Assembly: GCA_044375105.1 (NCBI GenBank) | Contig: JBILNK010000045.1 | Location: forward strand, 1-25,814 | Origin: JBIKLM01 sp044375105 | GTDB lineage: Bacteria > Planctomycetota > UBA1135 > GCA-002686595 | Length of the DNA stretch: 25,814 bases | Direction: 5' to 3' | Shown: in pieces, positions 19,143-25,814 of the stretch | Layout of the letters: every line of letters begins with the position of its first letter | Position numbering within the stretch: the stretch's first letter is position 1 | The notes under the pieces: model-generated | What the model was told of the DNA's origin: nothing | The model's database searches: none | Seen by the model: the letters and a program-made list of their open reading frames with translations, nothing else | Program-made: the position numbers and the translations under genes

Positions 19143-22100
19143 TCAGCCCGGCCAGCGCTCGTCGATCTGGGTCAACAAGCTCTGTCGCCACAGGTCCCGG
19201 GCCATGCCGCGCGGCGGCAGCGGCGCCAGGGTCTCGCCGAGCAGGCGCTCGAGTTCGCGCCGCGAGCGCTCGGCGAGCACCGCATCGACGCTGCCGAGGC
19301 CGCGCCACAGGCTGAAGGCTCCCGCGCGGCTGCCGCCGCGATCGAGCCCGCCCGCGGGCGTCGGCACGAGCCCCGCGCGCTCCTGTGCAGCACGCAGCCA
19401 TTCGAAGGCGTCCGCGCTCTCCTGGCCCTCGAGCCACTGGAAGTAGGCCTCGGCGGGATCCAGCTCGCTGCGCAGGTCGACCACGGTCAGGAAGGCCAGC
19501 TCGTCGAGCAGCTCGCGATCGCGTGGATTGGCGGTCAACAGGTCGATCAGCGCGCTGGCCGATTGGCCGACGCTGGCGCGAGCCAGGATCAGGGCCCCGC
19601 CGCGGCGCCCCGGCGAGCCCACGTCTTCCGCCAGCCGCAGCAGCTCGCCGTGGGCGCTCGGGCCCAGGGCCACCAGGCCCTCGACCGCCTTGGCATACAG
19701 CGGGCTCTGGGTGCCCCGGTCGAGGATCGACGACAGGATCGGCAAACTCTGGGGATCCCCGAGCTGCGCGAGCCCGGAAACCGCAGCCGCCTGCACGGCC
19801 CCCTCCGGGCTCGAAAGACCGGCGATCATGACCTCCAAGGAATCGCCGCCGCCCAGGTTGCCGAGGGCTTCGAGGGCGGCGCAGCGCACCTCGTTCGCCC
19901 CCAGGCGCGCGCGCATGGCGACCTCTTCGCGCAGGTCGCCCCGGCCGGCTTCCCCGGCGGCCCGCACGGCCGCCGCCTGCACGCCGAAGTCGGCGTCGGA
20001 AAGCAGCAGCCGGAACAGGCCCACGTCCTCGCCGTCGCGCACCTGGGCCAGGGGCGGCCCCGCCAGGGCGCGCAGCCGCGCCTGGGGCTCGAAGACCAGC
20101 TCGCGAGCCAAGGCCAAGCCGACGCGCTGGACCAGCTCGGTGGCCACCGGCAGGGCCGGCTCGCCATAGAGGGTCCAGAGCGTGGTCAAGAGGCGCCGGG
20201 CGCCCTCCAGCGGGGCCTGGTCGGAACCGGCCGCGGGAGTTCCCAGGCTGTCCAGGGCCAGCCGGGTCAGCTGTTCGACGCGCCGACCGGCGTTGAGCTC
20301 GTCCTCGAGGCCCTTGAGCAGCGTCTCGAAGTCGGCTTGGCCCAGGGGCCCCGCTCCGGGCTCGGCGGCCGCGGAGAGCCGCTCGAGTTCGTTCAGATAG
20401 CTGTCCCGCGCGCTGCCGCGCAGGGAGGGCAGCGCCGCCAGGCACAGCTCGCACAGGCGCCGCGCGCGCTCGGCTTGATCCCGGGGCTCCTGCCACCAGG
20501 AAGCCTCCGCGGCGAAGAAGGCGCGCGCATCGGGGAAGCGCTGGGGGTCGATGAAGGCTTGCCAGCGCTGCTGCTCCAGCTCCGCTTCGACCAGCCGCTG
20601 GGCGCTGCGATACCAATCCGGAGCGGCATCGGCCTCGAAGGCAAAGCGCTTGACCTGCGGCCCGATGCGGATCTCGAGTTCCTCCGATTCGAAGCCGGTC
20701 AGCGTGCCGATCGGCAGCCGCTGGGCCGAGAACAGCCCCTCGGCGCGCAGGGCTTCCATCAGGCTGGCGGCGCGCTCGGCCGTCAGGCAACGCACCGCCC
20801 GGGCCTCGCCCGCGTCGAAGCGCGCCTCGGGCCCGAGCAGCCACACCGCGCCGCCGGGCAGCTCGACGCTCTGCAGCTTGACCTCGAGCCGCGGCGCGTC
20901 CGCCGGCTCGCTGCGGAGCACCGCGCGGCGCGACTGGAAGCCCTTGGCGGCCTCGATCCACCAGCCGCGCCAGGCGGGCCCGTCGGCGCCGTGATCGACG
21001 CCGGAGATCAGCTGCAGGCGCCGGCGCGCCGCCTCCGAGACCGAGCCGATGTCCTGGTGGAAGTTGGCCGCCGAGACCTCCCCCACCAGCCGGTGCGGGA
21101 CGCGCAGGTCGAACCAGTTGGCCTCGCCTTCGCTGGCCTCGGGCGTGACCGTGCCGCGGAAGCCGACCCCCGCCAGGGCGCAGGCTGCGACGCCCGAAGC
21201 CAGGGGGTCTTTTTCGGCAAGATTCGCGAGCAGCATCGGCACGCGCTCGGCGGACACCAGGGCGCGGCCGCTGCGATCCTCGATCTCCATCAGCGCCAAG
21301 AGCGCGTAGGCCTGGTCGCGGAACAGGGCCGGCGTCGCGAAGGCGCGCTCGATCAGCGCGTTTTGAAGGTCTTCGCCGGGCAAGCGCGCGCACAGCTGCG
21401 CGGCCCGCAGAGCGACCCGCGGGGTCGGGTCTTCGAGGTGCGCGAGCAGCACCGCTTGGGCCGCGTTGGGATCGAAGTCGACCAGCAGCTCGAGGGTGCG
21501 GGCGCGGGTCTCGGTGCGCCGGCTCGCCAGGGCCTTCGAGAGCGCGGCGGCCAGGTCCGCGCGCTGGTCGTCGCCCAGTTCCTCGGCCGCGCGCACGGAG
21601 CGCTCGAGTTCGCGGCCCGCGGCCGCGCGCATGGCGGCGGTCTGGTGATCGAGCAACGCGACCAGCTCCGCGGCGCCGAAAAAGCTCGGCGCGCTCTGCC
21701 GCAGGGCGCGCAGCAGGATCGCCGAGGCATCGCGCGGCAAGGGCTCGAACAGGCGGGCGCGCAGCAGCTCGTGCTCGGCCTCGCCGCCCGCCTGCGCCAG
21801 GGTCCGCGCCGCGGTCACCAGGGCCGCCGGCTCGTCCAAGCCGAGCCCGGCCCGCGCCGCCCGCAGCCCGGGCTCGCCCAGGGCGATCCACTGGGCGCTG
21901 ATGGCGCGCGAGCGGCGCTCGTCGTAGGTCGGCGCGTCGATCAGCTGCTGGAGCAGCTCGACCGCCAGGATCGACGGATCGCCGCTGGCGGTGCCCGGCG
22001 ACGGGCTCGCGGACTCCGCGCCCGAGGCCTTCGGCGCCGGCTCGCTGCCGCTCCGCCGCGGGGACTGGCCGCTCGGCAGCACCAGCTCGGGCCGCTGCTC

Positions 22101-22253
22101 CTGGTCGCCGGCCTTGGGCCGACGCCCGAGCTGATCCGGGGGGATCGCGTCCTTGGGCGTGATCACCTGGGCGGCAGCCAGGGCGCTCAAGCACAGGGGC
22201 AGCAGCGCGCTGAGGGCGGCGCTCGACCAGCGGCGGAAGTGGGTGCGAAGCAT
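19143..22253 (-). CDS. Secreted HEAT-repeat protein
   Basis: This 1036-residue protein has a clear signal peptide (residues 1-29, ending SALAAAQ). After a Ser/Pro/Gly-rich linker come alpha-helical repeats at about 95-330 (LEDPTPRVALRAAQLCARL is a typical HEAT unit) and again at about 724-871 (LLSDADFGVQAAAVRAAGEAG; EVRCAALEALGNLGGGDSLE; SSPEGAVQAAAVSGLAQLGD). The middle part includes WRGWWIEAAKGF near residue 428, a Trp-rich segment common between HEAT blocks in planctomycete-type proteins. It has no catalytic motif I recognise, so it is probably an extracytoplasmic protein-binding scaffold. The ATG at 22251-22253 sits right at the signal peptide, though without an evident ribosome binding site. 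The stop TGA is followed at once by a strong hairpin. Confidence 0.85.
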   Translation of the reverse strand: MLRTHFRRWSSAALSALLPLCLSALAAAQVITPKDAIPPDQLGRRPKAGDQEQRPELVLPSGQSPRRSGSEPAPKASGAESASPSPGTASGDPSILAVELLQQLIDAPTYDERRSRAISAQWIALGEPGLRAARAGLGLDEPAALVTAARTLAQAGGEAEHELLRARLFEPLPRDASAILLRALRQSAPSFFGAAELVALLDHQTAAMRAAAGRELERSVRAAEELGDDQRADLAAALSKALASRRTETRARTLELLVDFDPNAAQAVLLAHLEDPTPRVALRAAQLCARLPGEDLQNALIERAFATPALFRDQAYALLALMEIEDRSGRALVSAERVPMLLANLAEKDPLASGVAACALAGVGFRGTVTPEASEGEANWFDLRVPHRLVGEVSAANFHQDIGSVSEAARRRLQLISGVDHGADGPAWRGWWIEAAKGFQSRRAVLRSEPADAPRLEVKLQSVELPGGAVWLLGPEARFDAGEARAVRCLTAERAASLMEALRAEGLFSAQRLPIGTLTGFESEELEIRIGPQVKRFAFEADAAPDWYRSAQRLVEAELEQQRWQAFIDPQRFPDARAFFAAEASWWQEPRDQAERARRLCELCLAALPSLRGSARDSYLNELERLSAAAEPGAGPLGQADFETLLKGLEDELNAGRRVEQLTRLALDSLGTPAAGSDQAPLEGARRLLTTLWTLYGEPALPVATELVQRVGLALARELVFEPQARLRALAGPPLAQVRDGEDVGLFRLLLSDADFGVQAAAVRAAGEAGRGDLREEVAMRARLGANEVRCAALEALGNLGGGDSLEVMIAGLSSPEGAVQAAAVSGLAQLGDPQSLPILSSILDRGTQSPLYAKAVEGLVALGPSAHGELLRLAEDVGSPGRRGGALILARASVGQSASALIDLLTANPRDRELLDELAFLTVVDLRSELDPAEAYFQWLEGQESADAFEWLRAAQERAGLVPTPAGGLDRGGSRAGAFSLWRGLGSVDAVLAERSRRELERLLGETLAPLPPRGMARDLWRQSLLTQIDERWPG

Positions 22254-22338
22254 GGAGGGGGCGCGAGCGGAGGGACGCCGCCCCTAGGCGCGGCGGGGTG
22301 GAGAGGATACGCAGGCGAATGCTTTGTGGCCCCCGGGA

Positions 22339-22353
22339 GCGCCCCGCGGGCGC
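22339..22353 (-). terminator. Short GC hairpin behind recG, weak terminator candidate
   Basis: GCGCCC (22339-22344), a three-base loop and GGGCGC (22348-22353) form a perfect 6-bp stem in the 158-base gap between recG and the HEAT gene. The CCGCGGGCGCC core is also repeated directly nearby. There is no T tract, and such palindromes are easily found by chance in this GC-rich DNA. Confidence 0.2.
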
Positions 22354-22411
22354 CTGGGCCACCCGCGGGCGCCCGCCCGACCGGCCCCGGAGCCCCCCCT
22401 GGGCCTGCCCC

Positions 22412-24529
22412 TCAGGGGGAGCTGCGGCGCCGCAGCTCGGCCGCCAGGTAGCGGCTTTGGGCGGCGGGATCCCGTTCGAGGGCCTCGCGCGCGAACAGCA
22501 GCAGGGCCGCGTCGAGCCCGTCGGCCTCCTGGACATCCCCGGCCAAACCCTCCTGGTTCTCCCCGGCCTGGCGCGCGCCGAACAGGTCCCCCATGCCGCG
22601 CTCGCTCAGGTCCTGCTCCGCCAGGGCGAAGCCGTCGGCGAGGCTCTCGAGCAGCCGCAGCCGCGGCGCGGCGAAGCGCTCCGGGATCAGGAAGCACCAG
22701 GGCTGGCCGCGCTGGCCGCGGCCGACCCGGCCGCGCAGCTGGTGCAGCTGCGCCAGCCCGAAGCGCTCGGCGCCCTCGATGGCGATCAGCGTGGCGGCGG
22801 GTACGTCGAGGCCGACCTCGATCACGGTGGTGCCGACCAGCAGCCGGCTCGCGCCGCGCCGGAAGCGCTCCAGCCGCGCCTCGCGCTCCGGGCTCGCCAA
22901 GCGCCCGTGCACCAGCTCGATGCCGAAGCGCGCCAGGGGCGTCGCAAGCAGCTCCGCGTGCAGCTCCTCGGCGCCGCGGCCGAGCTCGCTGCTCTCGATG
23001 CGCGGGGCCACGAAAAAGCCCTGCTCCCCGGCCGCCAGGCGCTCGGCGAAGGTCGCCAGCACCCGCCCGCGCTCCGCGCGCAGCACCAGCTTGGTTTCGA
23101 TGCGCTGGCGGCCGGGCGGCAGCTCGCGCAGCACGCTGACGTCCAGGTCGCCGTACAGCGACAAGGCCAGGGTGCGCGGGATCGGCGTGGCGCTCATGAG
23201 CAGGGCATGCAGGTCCTCGCCCTTGTCCAGCAGGGCCGCGCGCTGCTCGACGCCGAAGCGGTGCTGCTCGTCGATCACCGCCAAGGCCGGGTTGGCGAGC
23301 TGCACGGCGGGCGAGAGCAGCGCGTGGGTCCCGAAGCAGACCTGCAGGCGCCCGTCCGCCAGGCGGGCCAGCAGGGCGCGGCGCGCGCCGGACTTGAGGC
23401 TGCCGGTCAGCACGCCGGCGGAGATCCCGACCCGCTCGAGGAACAGGCGCGCCGCGGACAGATGCTGTTCGGCCAGCAGCTCGGTCGGCGCCAGGAACAG
23501 GGCCTGGCGCCCGGCCTTGGCGGCCAGGGCGCAGGCGTACAGGCCGATCAGCGTCTTGCCCGAGCCCACGTCGCCCTGCAGCAGGCGCCGCATCGGGACC
23601 GGGCGGGCGAGATCGCGCTCGAGCTCGCCCAGCACCAGGCGCTGCCCGTCGGTCGGCGTGAACGGGAAAGCGGCCGCGAGCGCGGCCCGCTCGGCCTGCG
23701 GCGGCGCCAGCGGCGCGGCGCGGCCCTGGGCGCGGCGTTCGCGGCGCGCCAGCAGCCGCGCCACGAGCCCGAGCAGGGGCTCGAGGCTGAGGCGCCGACG
23801 GGCGGCCAGCAGACCGGCCGCGGACAGGCTCTCGACGTCGGAAACTCCCAGGGCCAGACGATCCGCCTGCATCAGCCGCCGGAGCGCCTCGGGCAGGGCC
23901 GGCAGGCCCAGGCGCTCGAGGCCGCGCGCATCGAGCGTTTCCGCGAGCTGCTGGCCGTGCAGCTCGCGGGCCTCGAGGCACAGGCGCTGCAGCTGGGCCG
24001 CGGAAAGCCCGTCGACGCCCGCGTAGACCGGCAACAGCTGCCCGGCGGGCAGGCGCCATTCGGATTCCGAGAGCTGGCGCGGCGCGGCCAGGGCCGGTCC
24101 CTGGGCGTCGATCAGCCGCCCTTCGAGGCGCACGCTGCGATCGAGCGGAAAGGCCTCGCGCTGCCAGGGCTGGTTGAAATACAGCGCGTCGAGGCGCGCG
24201 TCGCCGTCCGCCAGCGTCACGCGCAGCAGCGTGCCGCGCTTGGGCAGCCGCGCCAGGCGCTGGCCAGCCACGCGCCCGGCGACGCGCACCAGGCGGCCGC
24301 GCTGGCGCCGCGCGCTGGCCAGGCCGTGGATCTCGGGCACCGGCCGGAGCTCCGCGGGCGCGAGCAGCAGCAGGTCGAGCCAGCAGGCGATGCCGGCCGC
24401 GGCCAGGGCGGCGCGGCGCTTGGGGCCGATGCCGGCGAGCTCGATCGGCCCGAGCAGATCGACCGCTGCGTCGGCAGCGCCGGCTTCGCCCGGCGGCGCG
24501 CTGGCCGTCGGGCGCCGCGCCCCGGTCAC
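22412..24529 (-). CDS. recG: ATP-dependent DNA helicase RecG
   Basis: This 705-residue protein is close to the roughly 690 residues usual for RecG. The N-terminal wedge/OB domain is recognisable (LVRVAGRVAGQRL; GTLLRVTLADGDARLDALYFNQPW). The helicase core has motif I GDVGSGKT (Lys325), motif II DEQH from Asp420, motif III MSATPIPRT, and LVGTTVIEVGLDVP with QLRGRVGRG for motifs V and VI. The C-terminal end includes LADGFALAEQDLSERGMGDLFG, characteristic of RecG and shared with Mfd. RecG remodels stalled replication forks and Holliday junctions. The start is a GTG overlapping the upstream stop (GTGA), with GAGGAG about 7 bases before it. The longer open frame upstream is a shadow of the neighbouring gene. 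The N terminus also has a helix-hairpin-like AGIGPKRRAALAAAGI. Confidence 0.97.
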   Translation of the reverse strand: MTGARRPTASAPPGEAGAADAAVDLLGPIELAGIGPKRRAALAAAGIACWLDLLLLAPAELRPVPEIHGLASARRQRGRLVRVAGRVAGQRLARLPKRGTLLRVTLADGDARLDALYFNQPWQREAFPLDRSVRLEGRLIDAQGPALAAPRQLSESEWRLPAGQLLPVYAGVDGLSAAQLQRLCLEARELHGQQLAETLDARGLERLGLPALPEALRRLMQADRLALGVSDVESLSAAGLLAARRRLSLEPLLGLVARLLARRERRAQGRAAPLAPPQAERAALAAAFPFTPTDGQRLVLGELERDLARPVPMRRLLQGDVGSGKTLIGLYACALAAKAGRQALFLAPTELLAEQHLSAARLFLERVGISAGVLTGSLKSGARRALLARLADGRLQVCFGTHALLSPAVQLANPALAVIDEQHRFGVEQRAALLDKGEDLHALLMSATPIPRTLALSLYGDLDVSVLRELPPGRQRIETKLVLRAERGRVLATFAERLAAGEQGFFVAPRIESSELGRGAEELHAELLATPLARFGIELVHGRLASPEREARLERFRRGASRLLVGTTVIEVGLDVPAATLIAIEGAERFGLAQLHQLRGRVGRGQRGQPWCFLIPERFAAPRLRLLESLADGFALAEQDLSERGMGDLFGARQAGENQEGLAGDVQEADGLDAALLLFAREALERDPAAQSRYLAAELRRRSSP

Positions 24530-25814
24530 GGCCGCTCCTCGAGCCAGTGCCGGACCACGGGATCGTGGGGCTCCAGCAGGAAGCCGCGCTCCTCGCGCTC
24601 GTCGGCCAGCACCGGCCAGCGCCACAAACACACGCCCAGCAGCGGGGCCTGACCGGGGCTTGCGGACGCCGCGGCGGCGCGCTCGTAAACGCCCTGGAAC
24701 AGGGCCAGCAGGCGGCGCTGGATCGCGGGCGCGGTGGCCCCGCGGCGGCGCGCCAGGCCCTCGGCGGAGCCCGCGGTGCGCGGATACCCGAGGCCCGAGA
24801 TCCACAGGGGCAGCCCGCGCTCGGCGGCTTCGCGCCGGCAGAATTCGAGGTGCCCCTCGAGGCGCTGGGTCAGGAAGCCGTCGTCGTTTTCGAGGCTGGC
24901 TTCCCCGGCGTAGGTCAGCGGGCCGAACAGGTCGACGCCCAGGCAATCGAGCCCGTCCGCGAAGCCCAGCTGCTCGATCTGGTAGTCGTTGATCGCGCTG
25001 TAGGTCAGCGCGATGCCAGAGGCGGCCCGCAGACGGCTCAGCAGCTCGCGCCAGCGCGCCGCGCGCAGTTCGGTCAGGGCCAGATCGAGCTCCGATTCGA
25101 TCGCAGCCGGGCCCCCGCCGCGCTGCCAGGCGCGCACCTGCGCGGGGTCGGAGCGCGTCGCGGCCGGCAGGTCGCTGCCCAGGCTGTAGAGCCCCGCGCC
25201 GCCGCGCTCCGCCAGCCAAGCGGCGTGCAGATGGACAGCCTCCGTGCGGTCGAACCAGCGCTCCCAAGCGGGCGCGCTGGCCAGCACGTCGGCCCCCGAC
25301 AGGTCGCCCTGGGGACCGCTCAACACGTCGAGTTCGAGCACCGGCGAGAGGCCGTGGAAACGGGCCAGGGCCAGCAGCCCGAGCAGCTCCGCATCCCGGA
25401 AGCAGCCCTCGCCGAAGGCCTCCGCCGGCGGCGGGTGCCAGCCGCGGACCGCGGGCCGTTCCGAGTAGGGCACGCGCAGGCGCACGGATTCGAAGCCCAG
25501 CCGGCGCAACTCGGCGAACAAGCGCCCTGAGAGCAGGCGCTCCGCGCGCCCGTCGTCCCGGCGGCCGAGCCAGACGCCGGCCCCCAGGCCGAGCGCCGGG
25601 AGCCCGCCGCGCTGTGGGGCGGGCGCCTGGCGTGCGGCGCGATCGAGGGCCGCCAAGAAGCGCCCCTCGAGCTCGGGTTCCGCCGCGACCGGCGCGCGGC
25701 CGGTCCACACATCTTTGAGGCTGTGGCTGCCCAGCGCCAGCAGCTCGCGCAGCAGCAGGGCGCGCAGCCCGGGCCGCCAGAGGGGCGGGACCGTGCGGGC
25801 GCCGCCGAGCAGGT
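24526..25814 (-). CDS. GH113-like TIM-barrel protein, N terminus beyond the right edge (partial)
   Basis: The frame is open from the TGA at 24526-24528 to the window edge, giving about 429 residues. The GTG at 25708-25710 is only an in-frame valine or a minor start candidate, since the codons upstream continue sensibly. The fold reads as a glycosidase-type barrel: LGAGVWLGRR, FAELRRLGFESVRLRVPY, FHGLSPVLELDVL, ALTYSAINDY, DGLDCLGVDLFGPL and PLWISGLGYP. The order and spacing resemble glycoside hydrolase family 113. In that family the catalytic glutamates lie in G-T-E-L and in T-E-I-G-Y. Here the equivalents read LGSDL (Asp at 25171-25173) and SGLGY (Gly at 24793-24795), so hydrolase activity is doubtful. 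It may instead bind glycan. It overlaps recG by four bases. Confidence 0.65.
   Translation of the reverse strand, partial: LLGGARTVPPLWRPGLRALLLRELLALGSHSLKDVWTGRAPVAAEPELEGRFLAALDRAARQAPAPQRGGLPALGLGAGVWLGRRDDGRAERLLSGRLFAELRRLGFESVRLRVPYSERPAVRGWHPPPAEAFGEGCFRDAELLGLLALARFHGLSPVLELDVLSGPQGDLSGADVLASAPAWERWFDRTEAVHLHAAWLAERGGAGLYSLGSDLPAATRSDPAQVRAWQRGGGPAAIESELDLALTELRAARWRELLSRLRAASGIALTYSAINDYQIEQLGFADGLDCLGVDLFGPLTYAGEASLENDDGFLTQRLEGHLEFCRREAAERGLPLWISGLGYPRTAGSAEGLARRRGATAPAIQRRLLALFQGVYERAAAASASPGQAPLLGVCLWRWPVLADEREERGFLLEPHDPVVRHWLEERP

Noticed and set aside
24530..25708. A 1098-residue RecG with a long N-terminal extension
   Set aside because: The upstream part is the wrong-frame reading of the GH113-like gene. 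The GTG at 24527-24529 has a good ribosome binding site and gives the usual RecG length.

Overview
The window is very GC-rich and every confidently called gene is read from the minus strand, so transcription runs right to left. The gene set consists of a complete Bat-type operon, a bacterial tricorn-like protease, a secreted HEAT-repeat protein, RecG, a soluble lytic transglycosylase and a selenocysteine tRNA. It suggests a Gram-negative-type bacterium, most like a high-GC planctomycete or a related lineage. That placement is an inference from gene content and style; no marker phylogeny was possible. GC content was judged by eye, not computed.

From the right edge leftwards, the layout is as follows. 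The C-terminal part of a TIM-barrel protein resembling glycoside hydrolase family 113 (24526-25814) overlaps recG (22412-24529) by four bases. Next come a 1036-residue secreted HEAT-repeat protein (19143-22253), a strong hairpin right behind its stop codon (19097-19140), and a small membrane-anchored lytic transglycosylase (18330-18998). A 631-base gap follows, holding a 21-bp tandem repeat. Then comes a tricorn-like protease (14138-17698) with an intact catalytic set, and a 449-base gap with a plus-strand terminator-like element and a good sigma-70-type promoter.

The centre (2803-13688) is an eight-gene operon: moxR, DUF58, a DUF4381/BatX-like gene, two VWA genes (batA and batB), batC, batD and batE. 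Six consecutive junctions are 4-base GTGA or ATGA overlaps, which fixes most of the starts. By family knowledge, the MoxR AAA+ ATPase and the VWA proteins with metal-binding sites form an envelope-associated complex in which the ATPase acts on or with the VWA partners. BatC, BatD and BatE are the accessory membrane or periplasmic parts. The substrate of such systems is unknown.

Downstream of the operon lie selC (tRNA-Sec, 2535-2632) with a possible promoter of its own, two tandem paralogous GNAT-type acetyltransferases (1402-2427 and 339-1391), a GNRA-capped hairpin (188-211), and the first codons of another gene at the left edge. The presence of selC implies that the organism uses selenocysteine, but no selenoprotein is evident here.

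The most notable observations are: the orphan selC; the fully coupled Bat operon with odd N-terminal extensions on two of its proteins; the GH113-like protein lacking both expected catalytic glutamates; the 21-bp intergenic repeat; the TGA-hairpin arrangement between the HEAT gene and the transglycosylase; and a plus-strand terminator-like hairpin where no plus-strand gene is visible.
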